This document shows, in pieces, positions 17,160 to 26,311 of a DNA stretch of 64,000 nt. The notes under the pieces were generated by a model. The model saw nothing but the letters and a program-made list of their open reading frames with translations, ran no database searches and was not told the DNA's origin. Every line of letters begins with the position of its first letter. Position 1 is the first letter of the stretch. Location of the stretch: assembly GCA_964650525.1 (NCBI GenBank), contig CAZYUA010000008.1, positions 1 to 64,000 of the forward strand, given 5' to 3'. The position numbers and the translations under genes are program-made. Source of the DNA: UBA1413 sp964650525 (lineage in GTDB: Bacteria; Bacteroidota; Bacteroidia; Bacteroidales; Prolixibacteraceae).

Positions 17160-19556
17160 TTAGCGTTCTATAATCAGCTTGTTCTGAAACACATGGTTCC
17201 CGGTTTTCACTCTGACGAAAAACAGACCCAAGGATAATTTTGAACAATCGATCGTTTCATGGGTCACATCTGGCGGAATTGTCTTCTTAAGAACGATCTG
17301 TCCATTTGTGGAAAACAGCTCCAGTTCACAACGGTCTGAAAATCCCGGCAGGATGAGGGTTGCCTTGTCGGCCGCGGGATTGGGGTAAATAGACAGGATG
17401 CTGTCATGCCCCCCGGAGGCTTCAGCGGTTGCCACAATGAAAGTAAAACCCAGTTTGGTGAGGCCTGCCTGGACATCGGTATCTTTCATTACCGTATTCC
17501 ACAAGAGCCCGGAGCGGTAATTTTCTATCATGACCATGATGGGTCCCTGATCTATGCCGAGCCAAGCTTTTTTGACCCATCCGAGGTCGTCGTTAAACGC
17601 GTCGTAAGGTCCATAGAGACCAAAAATATCCTTACCCCTTACCCGATAGAAATACTTCAGGGCATTCATAGCTTCCATCGGCGCATAGGGCATACTGGCG
17701 AGAGCAGCCGTGGGACTGATGGTTCCATTGTCGTTCAGAACAGGCTGATGGGCGGTATATCCGGAAGGGTCGTCACTGGCTGTCAATCCCCAGCAGTTGG
17801 TTCCGAAGTTTTTCCATCCCCGCGGATTATCCACCGCATAGTCATAATGGATTAATGCGGTGTTGACATGTTCCGTCCAGTAGTCAGCATACTGGTCTTT
17901 TAATCCGTGCGGGTTAATGCCAAGGTGGGAATAGTGGATCCAAAAGAGAGGCCCACCCCAGTCGGGCGACAGGCTGATCTCCCGGTTGTAATAGGTTCGT
18001 TTTTTCACCAATGCGCCGTTCCGTGCCCATCCTGCCGTATAAACGGCAGGAGGAACAGGGTGGGTAGGCGAGGACGCTGCCATCACGTAGGTAACCAGGC
18101 ATTCATTCCATCCGGTTATCTTCATGTTCATCCGGAAACCGTGGTTGGGGGACCAATGCCAGAAGAGGACATTCTGGCCTCCCTGCCGGTACCAGTCCCA
18201 GTCGATTCCTTTCCATAGCAGGTCAGCCTTTTCCCTGATCTGCACGGACAGGGGATCATCGCCGGTGAAATAGTTTTTCAGGGCGACAAGAGCCTGGGCG
18301 ACAAAGGAAGTCTCCACCAGATCTCCGCCATCGTCGTAGGTTGAAAAAGGCTGCGTACTTCCCGTATCACCGTTGTACCAGTGAGACCAGGCACCATGGT
18401 GGCGGTCGCATCGCTGCAGAAACTCCAGGATTTTTACAATCCGCTCCTTTATCTGTTCCCGGGGTTTATACTCTCTTTCGTGGGCGGCGATCATAGCCAT
18501 AAGCCCCATGCCGGTTGCTCCTGAGGCTGCGGTGGTTCCACTGCCGTTGCTTCGTTCAAGGGCCATGCCGGAAGCCTGATGGGCCCCTTCCCAGAAATAA
18601 CGGAAAGTATACCGTTGCATCATATCCAGCAGCTCATCATCCGAATAATCCCTGACTGTGGCAATGGTCTCCATGGGCAGGGATTCCCTTTCCTGGAGCA
18701 CCGAAACCACTTTATAGGCAATCGCCTTGTTCCGCGCCGAGGCCGGAAGGAAATCCAGGTAATGTGAACCGGTCGTTTCGCCGCGCACTTCAAAAACCTG
18801 ACCCCCATCAAAAGAAGCGTAAATCCGGCTCGACAGCTTATCCAATGGCTTGCTCCATGACAATTCCACATGGCTGTCGTAACCCGCTGCAGTCAATCCG
18901 GTCACCGGTGGTATTACCTCCAGGCTTTTAAAGGCCATGATTTCATCAACCAGGAGAAGGCGGGAACTGTTGTTTTTTTCAGACTGGTTAAAGAGGACTC
19001 CTTTGACCCGTGAGAGGTCGGTCTGGCTGTTGCCGGGGTCTCCGCTGATGGCTGACAGGGGAAATGTAATGCGTGTCCATTCCCCCGACGGTACAGAACC
19101 ATTAAAAGCAGCAAGCGGGTATAGTTTGGAGTTGGCATCACCGGTACCGGATTTCTGGACCGTCCGCAGGCCGATCAGTGGAAGTGCCGATGAAGGCATG
19201 TCGAAGGCTGAGAGTATATAAAACGACAGGGAGTCGGTATTAGTCAGATCCGCAACGCTCCAGTCGTTCCGGTAAATGGTTACTTTCCAGTTTCCACTTT
19301 CCGAAGAAGTAAAATTGAACTTCAGGGAGGTACTTCCTTTCCAGCCATTGGTGGAACAGGGAACCTTATCGTTGTACTGAGGCAATCCCGGCGGATAGGC
19401 AGTTTCAAACGTGCTGGATCCCAAATTTCCTTTATCGACGATACCCTGGTCATAAAAGGAGGAAGTGGTTCCTTCCGAGAAAAACCAGATCTCCTGCGCT
19501 TTGGAAGAAAAGCAGATCAGCAGGGCAACGAGAAAAAAAAGTCGTGATTTTGTCAT
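17160..19556 (-). CDS. T9SS-secreted GH144-like (PF10091) enzyme with CBM-like and FN3 domains
   Basis: A 798-residue multidomain enzyme. From the start at 19556 it has a signal peptide (RLFFLVALLICFSSKAQ), a jelly-roll carbohydrate-binding-like domain (about 25-210) and an FN3-like domain (about 217-290). The PF10091 catalytic domain (about 300-700) has RYFWEGAHQASGMALER, DGGDLVETSF, WHWSPNHGF, GWNECLVTYVMAASSPTHP and IDQGPIMVMIENYR. A type IX secretion C-terminal domain (IYPNPAADKATLILPG ... QNKLIIER) ends it. It is therefore predicted to cross the outer membrane and be cell-surface attached or released. As in GH144 endo-beta-1,2-glucanases, it probably starts polymer cleavage outside the cell. 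Confidence 0.87.
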   Translation of the reverse strand: MTKSRLFFLVALLICFSSKAQEIWFFSEGTTSSFYDQGIVDKGNLGSSTFETAYPPGLPQYNDKVPCSTNGWKGSTSLKFNFTSSESGNWKVTIYRNDWSVADLTNTDSLSFYILSAFDMPSSALPLIGLRTVQKSGTGDANSKLYPLAAFNGSVPSGEWTRITFPLSAISGDPGNSQTDLSRVKGVLFNQSEKNNSSRLLLVDEIMAFKSLEVIPPVTGLTAAGYDSHVELSWSKPLDKLSSRIYASFDGGQVFEVRGETTGSHYLDFLPASARNKAIAYKVVSVLQERESLPMETIATVRDYSDDELLDMMQRYTFRYFWEGAHQASGMALERSNGSGTTAASGATGMGLMAMIAAHEREYKPREQIKERIVKILEFLQRCDRHHGAWSHWYNGDTGSTQPFSTYDDGGDLVETSFVAQALVALKNYFTGDDPLSVQIREKADLLWKGIDWDWYRQGGQNVLFWHWSPNHGFRMNMKITGWNECLVTYVMAASSPTHPVPPAVYTAGWARNGALVKKRTYYNREISLSPDWGGPLFWIHYSHLGINPHGLKDQYADYWTEHVNTALIHYDYAVDNPRGWKNFGTNCWGLTASDDPSGYTAHQPVLNDNGTISPTAALASMPYAPMEAMNALKYFYRVRGKDIFGLYGPYDAFNDDLGWVKKAWLGIDQGPIMVMIENYRSGLLWNTVMKDTDVQAGLTKLGFTFIVATAEASGGHDSILSIYPNPAADKATLILPGFSDRCELELFSTNGQIVLKKTIPPDVTHETIDCSKLSLGLFFVRVKTGNHVFQNKLIIER

Positions 19557-19577
19557 TCCGGTTAGGTCAAACGCAAT

Positions 19578-19606
19578 TAAGGCTGCCCGGATACCGGGCA
19601 GCCTTA
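19578..19606 (-). terminator. Strong hairpin between the surface lipoprotein gene and the first GH144-like gene
   Basis: A perfect 13-base-pair stem (19578-19590 with 19594-19606) closes a 3-base loop 50 bases after the LamG lipoprotein stop on the minus strand. There is no long T-run, so it probably acts as a partial terminator or 3' stabiliser. That would keep susC-susD-surface lipoprotein mRNA more abundant than the downstream enzymes. Confidence 0.6.
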
Positions 19607-19656
19607 CCATTTCGTAACCCCGGGTCCTGCTTTTATCAGGCAGGTTTGGCCGGTAA

Positions 19657-21387
19657 TTATTTTTCAGCATTCAGGATGGCCTTGACTTCAGCCTGAGTAA
19701 GCGCTTTGTTGAAGATGTGCAATTCGTCCAGCAGGCTGAGGTCTGACAAATGGTTCCAACCGGTGAACCGTGGCGCACCCGACATGATGGAGAGGAGGTC
19801 GCATCCGGTCCAGTTGACTCCTGTAAAGGCACCTTGCTTGGCCACTTCGCCGTTGATATAGACTACTCCTTCTGCGCCATCAAGGGTAAAGGCAAAATGG
19901 GTCCAGGTGCCGGTTGTGGGATCCACATCGGCAGCCGCACCTCCGTCAAACCAGGTTTCGGCTGTACCGCTCCCTGCATTCAGTTTGAACCGCTGTTTGG
20001 TGCCGGCAGCTTCACGGAAGAACCTGAAACCGAAATTCCGGTTATTGGGAGCGGCCGGTGCTGCCTCATCGGGGGCACTCATCGCCAGGATGCCCGCCCT
20101 GTTGGGGTCGGCATTGATCTTCATCCAGAAGGCTGCGCTGATCTGTTTTGTTTTGACCAGGTCGGTAGTGGGGAACGTCAGGTAACTGCCGGCAGCACCG
20201 GCAAGGGCTTTCCCGACCTTTCCTGCTGCAAAAGCCGGTGCACCAACCACAGTGGCATCTTTTGCACCAATGATATCCTTAAAGCTGCCTTCAAAAGGCA
20301 TGTAGAAAATCTCACCTGCTTTGGGAATGTATGGCTTATCGTTCTGCATGATCGTCTGGACCTCCGCATAGGTAAGGGCTTTGTTGAACATACGCAGTTC
20401 ATCGTACTGACTCCGGTCGAAGCCATGACCCCAGTAAATAAAGTTGGGAGCTCCGGAGGCAATGCCCAGCACGTCGCAGCCGGTCCAGTCTATCCCGGTG
20501 GTTGCCACTTCGTACGCGATTCCGTTGATATAAACAGCACATTGGGAGGGACTGATGGTCATGGCAATGTGAACCCAGTTGGTGGCAGGAGCCGTGATCA
20601 GCCCGCCATCGTTCCATGTTTCACCGGTCCCGGTGCCTACATTCAGCTTGATCCGTTGGGAAGTGCCACTGGCTTCGCGGAAGAGCCGGAACCCCTTGGT
20701 GCGGTCTTCACCTGATGGGCTGGCATTCAGAATGCCGGAACGGTCGGGCGAGGCGTTGACCTTGTACCAGAAGGCAGCACTGAATTCGGCACCTTTCAAC
20801 CCTGCCACAGGAAAGGTGAGATAGGAATCGGTAGCGCCGGCATAGGCTTTAGCCCCTTTCAGACTGGCATCAGTGAACCCGGGATTTCCCACCTTGGCAG
20901 CTTCCTTGAAGGTTATTTTCTCAACAAAATCCCCGTTGAAAGGCATATAAAAGATCTCGTTGGGATAAACCGTAACGTAAGGCGGCTTTTTCTGAAAATT
21001 CACCGTTTTGGTCGTTTGCTTACCTCCGATATCGGTGGCTTTTACCGAAAGCACATGATTACCGGTAGCCACACTGGTATGTCGGAATTCCATCAAGGCC
21101 CGGCGGTAATCCATAAAAGTGGACATATTTTTGATTTCCTGACCGTCCATGAGTACGGAAACAGATTGCAATTCGATATCGTCGGTAACTTCCAGCTGGA
21201 TCCGGACCGATGCTACCAGCGAGTCGACTTCGATGGCATAGCCTTCGGTCGGAGAAGTGATGGTGATGACCGGAGCAGTAAGATCGTCACCCGGCGGAAC
21301 AGGGGTGATGGGATCAATCCCTTCGTTGCAGCCGAATGTCAAAAAGGCGACTGCCAAAATCATCATGAAATATTTCATTACTTTCAT
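19657..21387 (-). CDS. Surface glycan-binding lipoprotein with two LamG domains (SusE position)
   Basis: A 576-residue lipoprotein (TFGCNEGIDP: lipobox followed by acidic residues, as in surface-export signals). An Ig-like domain (about 35-135, ITSPTEG ... TVNFQ) is followed by two tandem concanavalin/LamG domains (about 140-350 and 358-576). Both begin with GEIFYMPF or NEIFYMPF and share YLTFP, FWYKVNASP/FWMKINADP, GFRLFREASGT/GFRFFREAAGT and VYING. It occupies the place of SusE/SusF surface glycan-binding proteins, 33 bases after susD. It should capture the glycan at the cell surface; the ligand is unknown. ATG at 21387 is chosen over a TTG two codons upstream. Confidence 0.85.
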   Translation of the reverse strand: MKVMKYFMMILAVAFLTFGCNEGIDPITPVPPGDDLTAPVITITSPTEGYAIEVDSLVASVRIQLEVTDDIELQSVSVLMDGQEIKNMSTFMDYRRALMEFRHTSVATGNHVLSVKATDIGGKQTTKTVNFQKKPPYVTVYPNEIFYMPFNGDFVEKITFKEAAKVGNPGFTDASLKGAKAYAGATDSYLTFPVAGLKGAEFSAAFWYKVNASPDRSGILNASPSGEDRTKGFRLFREASGTSQRIKLNVGTGTGETWNDGGLITAPATNWVHIAMTISPSQCAVYINGIAYEVATTGIDWTGCDVLGIASGAPNFIYWGHGFDRSQYDELRMFNKALTYAEVQTIMQNDKPYIPKAGEIFYMPFEGSFKDIIGAKDATVVGAPAFAAGKVGKALAGAAGSYLTFPTTDLVKTKQISAAFWMKINADPNRAGILAMSAPDEAAPAAPNNRNFGFRFFREAAGTKQRFKLNAGSGTAETWFDGGAAADVDPTTGTWTHFAFTLDGAEGVVYINGEVAKQGAFTGVNWTGCDLLSIMSGAPRFTGWNHLSDLSLLDELHIFNKALTQAEVKAILNAEK

Positions 21388-21420
21388 ATTCAAATTGTTA
21401 AGTGATGATAACTGATCGGA

Positions 21421-22953
21421 TTATTTTTTCTGCAGGGCCGGTAAAAGGTCGACCTGGTTCTGGGGATACGGAAGGTACACCTTATCGGCGGTAAAGGTTC
21501 TGCCGTCGTAACTGAGTGCGTTCAGGTTCTGTAACCGTACCATATCAAAAAAGCGGATACCCCACTCCATCGCCAGTTCTGCAAATTTCTCATCCATGAC
21601 CTGGGCGTTTGTCACCCCGGTCAGGGTCGGGAGCTTTGCCCTGGTTCTTACCTGGTTCACTGCCGCATCGGCACTCATGACACTGCTGCTGGCGCCCGAG
21701 GTAAGAGCTTCCGCATGCATCAGCAATATTTCGGCATACCGGATACAGATGAAATTTTTGTTGCTGCCGTATCCTGTGCGTCCGGGTATCAGCTGGTCAG
21801 AGGGAAGGTAATGCTTTCCGCTGGAGAACAGGGCCCTGGCATAATCGTTGATCCTGTCGCCCGAGCGGGTGGTATTGGAGACCCATGCAGGAAGGGAAGC
21901 ATATTTGGTATCTTTCTGAATTTCAGTAATCCCCCGGTTTGTAAAAAGGACGCTGGTCTCCAAACGGATGGTCTCATTACGGTCGAGCATGAATTTGATA
22001 TATTTCATGCTGGGTTCATAAAACCCCCACCCGCTGCCGGCACCGGTGATTTTGGGAGTCCACCCCTGCGGACCAAAGAAATCGTTCAGGTAGTTGATTG
22101 CATCGCCCGATCCTTTTCCAAAATCAGAATATTGCAGCTCCAGGAGATTCTCCTTGTTCAGTTTGCCGGGAATCTTGAAGAGGTTGTAGTAATCAGGTTC
22201 GAGGACAAACTTCGTTGAGCTGATGATCTGCCCGGTGGCATCAGCTACTGCCTGGTAGTTTTTAAGCTCGAGGCTGGCCCGGGCTTTCATGGCCAAAGCT
22301 GTGTATTTGGTAATTCCTCCCCTGACATCGGTACGCTCGTTGGGATGAACCGCCGGTAAAAGAGGAATGGCTTCATCCATTTGGGCAGATATGTGTTGCA
22401 TCACCTCCTCTTTGGAGTTCAGTTTTGCCACCAGCAGGGCGGAGGGGTCTGAACTTTCAGGGATGAACACTTCCCCCCAGATCAGGGCAAGATAGTACAG
22501 ATACCACGACCGCATAACTTTGATTTCAGCAATATACTGATCAGCAAGGGCTTTATTGGGAGCAAACTCCTTGTACCGTTCAATCTGGTCCATAGCAGAA
22601 TGGGCATTGAAGATATCGCCGTAGTAGTTCTGCCATACCGAATTGTACATCCAGTAGTCTTTGTTGTAATTGTATTTGTCGGTTTCTGCGTAATCCTGCT
22701 GGTCGCCGAGTCCGCCCGCATTCACGTCGTCTCCCCGGACCGCGATCAGGGGGAACACTTCCCACTCACTGTTGTAAAAATCGGCGTACATTCCGGTCAG
22801 CGGGAGGTCCATATTTTCAGAAAGGGTATAATCCGTTTCCCCGGTGAATGCCCTGTTTTCAGCAGGTTCGTCAAGGAGGTCGTGGCATGCCGGAAGAACA
22901 AACAACACAGCCAGGAGCAAAGCCAATTGATAGAATAACTTATATTTTTTCAT
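21421..22953 (-). CDS. susD: SusD/RagB-family outer membrane lipoprotein
   Basis: A 510-residue SusD homologue. The lipoprotein signal ends in LPACHDLLDEP, whose acidic residues after the cysteine fit surface exposure. TPR-helical SusD segments include YIAEIKVMRSWYLYYLALIWGEV, YTALAMKARASLELKNY and the C-terminal ICIRYAEILLMHAEAL and WGIRFFDMVRL blocks. It forms the lid on the SusC transporter and binds oligosaccharides. It lies 19 bases after the susC stop. ATG at 22953 is preferred over a TTG at 22959. Confidence 0.95.
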   Translation of the reverse strand: MKKYKLFYQLALLLAVLFVLPACHDLLDEPAENRAFTGETDYTLSENMDLPLTGMYADFYNSEWEVFPLIAVRGDDVNAGGLGDQQDYAETDKYNYNKDYWMYNSVWQNYYGDIFNAHSAMDQIERYKEFAPNKALADQYIAEIKVMRSWYLYYLALIWGEVFIPESSDPSALLVAKLNSKEEVMQHISAQMDEAIPLLPAVHPNERTDVRGGITKYTALAMKARASLELKNYQAVADATGQIISSTKFVLEPDYYNLFKIPGKLNKENLLELQYSDFGKGSGDAINYLNDFFGPQGWTPKITGAGSGWGFYEPSMKYIKFMLDRNETIRLETSVLFTNRGITEIQKDTKYASLPAWVSNTTRSGDRINDYARALFSSGKHYLPSDQLIPGRTGYGSNKNFICIRYAEILLMHAEALTSGASSSVMSADAAVNQVRTRAKLPTLTGVTNAQVMDEKFAELAMEWGIRFFDMVRLQNLNALSYDGRTFTADKVYLPYPQNQVDLLPALQKK

Positions 22954-22972
22954 GGTCAAATCGTTTTAAACA

Positions 22973-25900
22973 TTAAAATTTGATGTTCAGTCCGACGGTA
23001 TATACGGCAGGGACCGGATAGGTCTGGTTGTCGATCCCGCTGGCTACTTCAGGATTGAATCCGTTGTATTTAAACAGAGTCAGCGGACGGTCGGCAGTCA
23101 ACATCACCCGGGCTTCGGGCATTTTGGCGCCGAAGAGCTGTTTCCCCCGGATATTATAGGCCAGCTGGACATTCTGAAGCCGGAAGAAGGCGCCGTCTTC
23201 CACAAAGTAATCGCTCATTTTCTGGTTCCAGCCTTTCCTTAAACCAGCCGAAGAGGGATATTTGTCCGAGGTGCCTTCGCCGTGCCAGCGGTTGACCGCC
23301 AGATCGGCATCCATGTTGGCATCAGCAGTCCAGATGATCTCGCCCCTCTTGCGGTTCAGGATCTTGTTTCCCATCTGTCCGAGCAGACTGGCCGAAAGAT
23401 CAAAGTTTTTCCAGGAGAGTCCGAAATTGCCTCCATACATAAAGGTGGGGAAGTAGGAGCCAAGGACCACCCGGTCATCATCGTTGATCACGCCATAGCC
23501 GGTTTGTCCCTCCTGCTGCTGATCCTTATATTTGAAATCCCCGGGAACTGCCGAAGCCGGAGCTGAGGGATCCGCGTCGATGTCGGCCTCGTTTTGATAC
23601 ACGCCCAACACTTCATACCCAAAAAAAGCCATCAGGGGTTCCCCGACAATGGAGCGCTGCCTGAATTCAGCCGATCCTCCGTCAATGTAAGGCTGACCAT
23701 ACAGGTCGCGCACCCTGTTCTTCAGGGTGGAGAAATTCACTCCTATGTTGTATTTAATATCTTCCGACACATCATCGTTCCAGTTCAGAGCCACCTCTAA
23801 ACCCGAATTACGGATGATCCCTACGTTCTTCAGGACACTGCCACCCGTGCCGGGGATTTTCACATAAATGGCCGCATTCTTGGTGTCGCGGATGAAATAA
23901 TCGATATCGGCCGACAACCGGTTTTTGTACATCCGGGCCGTCAGACCAAGGTTGGTTTCTTCGGTAAGCTCCCACTTCAGAGAGGAAAATGTATTGGTGG
24001 TCTGGGTTCCGGAGACCAGGACATCATCGATGGCGGTATTCACTACAAAGGTGGTGATGGCCCCGTCGCTGGCCTGGATCTTGTCGTTGCCCAATTGTCC
24101 CCAGCTGGCGCGCAGCTTCAGAAAGTTGATCACCCGGTGATTTTTCAGGAAACTCTCTTCAGAGATCACCCATCCAGCGCCCACCGTCGGAAAATAACCC
24201 CATTTCTGCTGGTACTTAGAGCTGCCGTCAGCCCTCATGGTAGCATACAGAAGATACCGGTCGTTCAGGTTGTAGGAGAGCCTGCCGAAATAGGAAAGCC
24301 CGTATTGCCTGCTACCGCTGTCCCCAACCGCATTTTCAGGTTTTTCTTCCGACTGGTTGATGTACCACGACTGCTCCATGTCGATCGGGAAATTCAGCCC
24401 CTGGGCGTAAAGCCCGTTTGAAGCTTCGTCCCGGAAGGAAGTCCCCGCCATGACGGTGATGTTGTGCAAACCGAAACTGTCGGAATAGGTCAGCACATTG
24501 TCCCAGATCTGATCTGAAAATACCGTGGCCCCTTTGTTGATCGATGCATCCGTGCGCTGGAAACTATTCCCGATGAAGTAAGGTAGGCGTACATTCCGTT
24601 CATCGAGCGAAGTGAATGCATGGTTGTAAGTGGTTTTGAACGACAACCTGTTTTCCGGCAACAGATCAAATTTGGCATAAAAATTGGCCATCATTTTTTT
24701 AATTTTCAGCCTGTTTTCGCCAAACCGGAGGGTGGGAAACGGATTCTGTCCGCTACGGTACCCAATATCCTGCGCGTTGGCGTAATTAACGGGGTCAGCA
24801 TTCAGATTCAGCTCATCGTATACGGGAAGGATGGGTACCGCAAAATAGGCCTGGTTCCAGGCTCCCGCCTCTTCACCAAACCGGGTGGCATTGCTCAGGA
24901 TCATGTTTCCCCCGATGGTGAACCATTCCGTGGCCTTGAAATCGATTTTAGACCGGAGGTTAAATCGTTCGTATTCGTTTTTCATATCCAGGACCCCCTC
25001 TTGCCCGAAATAGTTAACACCGATCGAGTAAGAAGCACTCTGGTTGCCTCCCTCAACGCTTATGCTATGGTTCTGAATGCCGGCAGGCCGCAGGATCTCC
25101 TTATACCAGTCGGTATTTACGTCAGGCACTCCGGGGTTTATCCGGCTCCGGCCAAACCGCTGCATGGCATTCAATATGAAACTGGCATCAGCGGCTGACC
25201 CCGACTCCAGTGCCATGGTGGTAAATTGCTCGGCATTGGCCATTTTTAAGACATTCTGGGCTACCTGGATCCCGTAATAGCCATCATAGGATATTTCCGT
25301 TTTCTTGTTGTAGCCTCCCGATTTGGTCTCAATCAACACAACCCCGTTGGCTGCCCGCACGCCGTAGATGGCAGCCGCGGAGGCATCCTTCAGCACGGAA
25401 ATCGACGCAATGTCGGTTGGGTTAAGGAAATCGATGTTGTCGAAGAACATACCGTCAACCACATACAAAGGGGCTTCGTTATTCTGCCCCGGATAGGAGC
25501 CGATACCCCGCACCCGGATGGTGGGAGAGTTACCCGGAGCTCCGCTGCTGACCACCTGCAGACCGGCAACCTTTCCTTGCAGGGCCTGCATTGCCTGACC
25601 AGATGGTGTCCTGACAAGATCTTCAGACTTCACCGTGGAAATAGATGATGTGAGGTCCTTGACCTTTTGGGTACCATAACCTACCACTACCACCTCTTCC
25701 ACATCAAAGGCCTGCTCACGCATCTGCACGTTGATGACCGACCTTCCGGCTACCGGTTCTTCCATGGTATTAAATCCCACAAAACTGAAAACCAAGGTAC
25801 TTTGAGGTTCAGCCTCAAGGGAATAGTTACCGTCGAAATCAGTGACTGTTCCTGTCATCGTACCCTTAACCAGGATACTTACCCCTGGAATACCCAGGCC

Positions 25901-25999
25901 GGAAGCTTCAGTCACCTGGCCCTGAACCGTTATCCGGCTTTGGGCAGCAACCACCGAAACCAGGCTTACCAGAAAAAGAAACAAGATAAATCTCTTCAT
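22973..25999 (-). CDS. susC: SusC/RagA-family TonB-dependent outer membrane transporter
   Basis: A 1008-residue TonB-dependent receptor that imports oligosaccharides. It has a signal peptide (1-19), an N-terminal carboxypeptidase-like domain (about 22-100, ITVQGQVTEASGLGIPGVSILVKGT pattern), a TonB box region (VEEVVVVGYGTQK) and a plug domain (about 110-230: ALQGKVAGLQV, VRGIGS, PLYVVDG, AAIYGVRAANGVVLIETK). A 22-strand barrel ends in the aromatic terminus VGLNIKF. As the first gene of the PUL, it carries the main promoter region upstream, divergent from the LuxR-type regulator. Confidence 0.97.
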   Translation of the reverse strand: MKRFILFLFLVSLVSVVAAQSRITVQGQVTEASGLGIPGVSILVKGTMTGTVTDFDGNYSLEAEPQSTLVFSFVGFNTMEEPVAGRSVINVQMREQAFDVEEVVVVGYGTQKVKDLTSSISTVKSEDLVRTPSGQAMQALQGKVAGLQVVSSGAPGNSPTIRVRGIGSYPGQNNEAPLYVVDGMFFDNIDFLNPTDIASISVLKDASAAAIYGVRAANGVVLIETKSGGYNKKTEISYDGYYGIQVAQNVLKMANAEQFTTMALESGSAADASFILNAMQRFGRSRINPGVPDVNTDWYKEILRPAGIQNHSISVEGGNQSASYSIGVNYFGQEGVLDMKNEYERFNLRSKIDFKATEWFTIGGNMILSNATRFGEEAGAWNQAYFAVPILPVYDELNLNADPVNYANAQDIGYRSGQNPFPTLRFGENRLKIKKMMANFYAKFDLLPENRLSFKTTYNHAFTSLDERNVRLPYFIGNSFQRTDASINKGATVFSDQIWDNVLTYSDSFGLHNITVMAGTSFRDEASNGLYAQGLNFPIDMEQSWYINQSEEKPENAVGDSGSRQYGLSYFGRLSYNLNDRYLLYATMRADGSSKYQQKWGYFPTVGAGWVISEESFLKNHRVINFLKLRASWGQLGNDKIQASDGAITTFVVNTAIDDVLVSGTQTTNTFSSLKWELTEETNLGLTARMYKNRLSADIDYFIRDTKNAAIYVKIPGTGGSVLKNVGIIRNSGLEVALNWNDDVSEDIKYNIGVNFSTLKNRVRDLYGQPYIDGGSAEFRQRSIVGEPLMAFFGYEVLGVYQNEADIDADPSAPASAVPGDFKYKDQQQEGQTGYGVINDDDRVVLGSYFPTFMYGGNFGLSWKNFDLSASLLGQMGNKILNRKRGEIIWTADANMDADLAVNRWHGEGTSDKYPSSAGLRKGWNQKMSDYFVEDGAFFRLQNVQLAYNIRGKQLFGAKMPEARVMLTADRPLTLFKYNGFNPEVASGIDNQTYPVPAVYTVGLNIKF

Positions 26000-26026
26000 A
26001 GTCTCATGATTTAATTAATTTTGACT

Positions 26027-26060
26027 TAAAGGTAGGCTTTTCCGGAATAACTGTTGACAA
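26027..26060 (-). promoter_or_regulatory. Candidate susC promoter
   Basis: On the minus strand TTG (26058-26060) and TACCTTTA (26027-26034) are spaced by 23 bases. That is one mismatch from the Bacteroidota TAnnTTTG box, about 28 bases upstream of the susC ATG. The imperfect box fits a promoter that needs an activator. Confidence 0.4.
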
Positions 26061-26170
26061 TCCGGACTCACTATAATTTCTTCATGCAAAATGAATTCAG
26101 AAAAATACCTCACTATTTATACACTATTTTTTTAAATTTATCTGTATTCGATTAAATAATAGTAATTTAG

Positions 26171-26214
26171 TCAGAGTCATTTTTTACGAATGACTTCAGT
26201 AATTGTTACTCTGA
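26171..26214. promoter_or_regulatory. Nested inverted repeats between susC and its regulator (candidate operator)
   Basis: Two perfect inverted repeats are nested here. The outer one is TCAGAGT (26171-26177) with ACTCTGA (26208-26214). The inner one is AGTCATT (26175-26181) with AATGACT (26189-26195). They lie about 110-150 bases upstream of the susC promoter and about 100 bases upstream of the regulator ATG. Dimer binding by the LuxR-type protein is inference. The rest of the 312-base gap is AT-rich with no gene. Confidence 0.4.
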
Positions 26215-26311
26215 AGGTAGAATGGTGAGGTGGTAGTTTTTGTATTAATACCGGTCCTATTCACGCAAAAAAAATACGTATATTACCACCAAAATGAGAT
26301 AAGAAGCCAAG

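Noticed and set aside
15546..19556. Reading the two PF10091 proteins as starch glucoamylases
   Set aside because: The label is historical; no GH15 motifs or alpha-amylase genes are present, and the GH3 neighbour indicates a beta-linked substrate.
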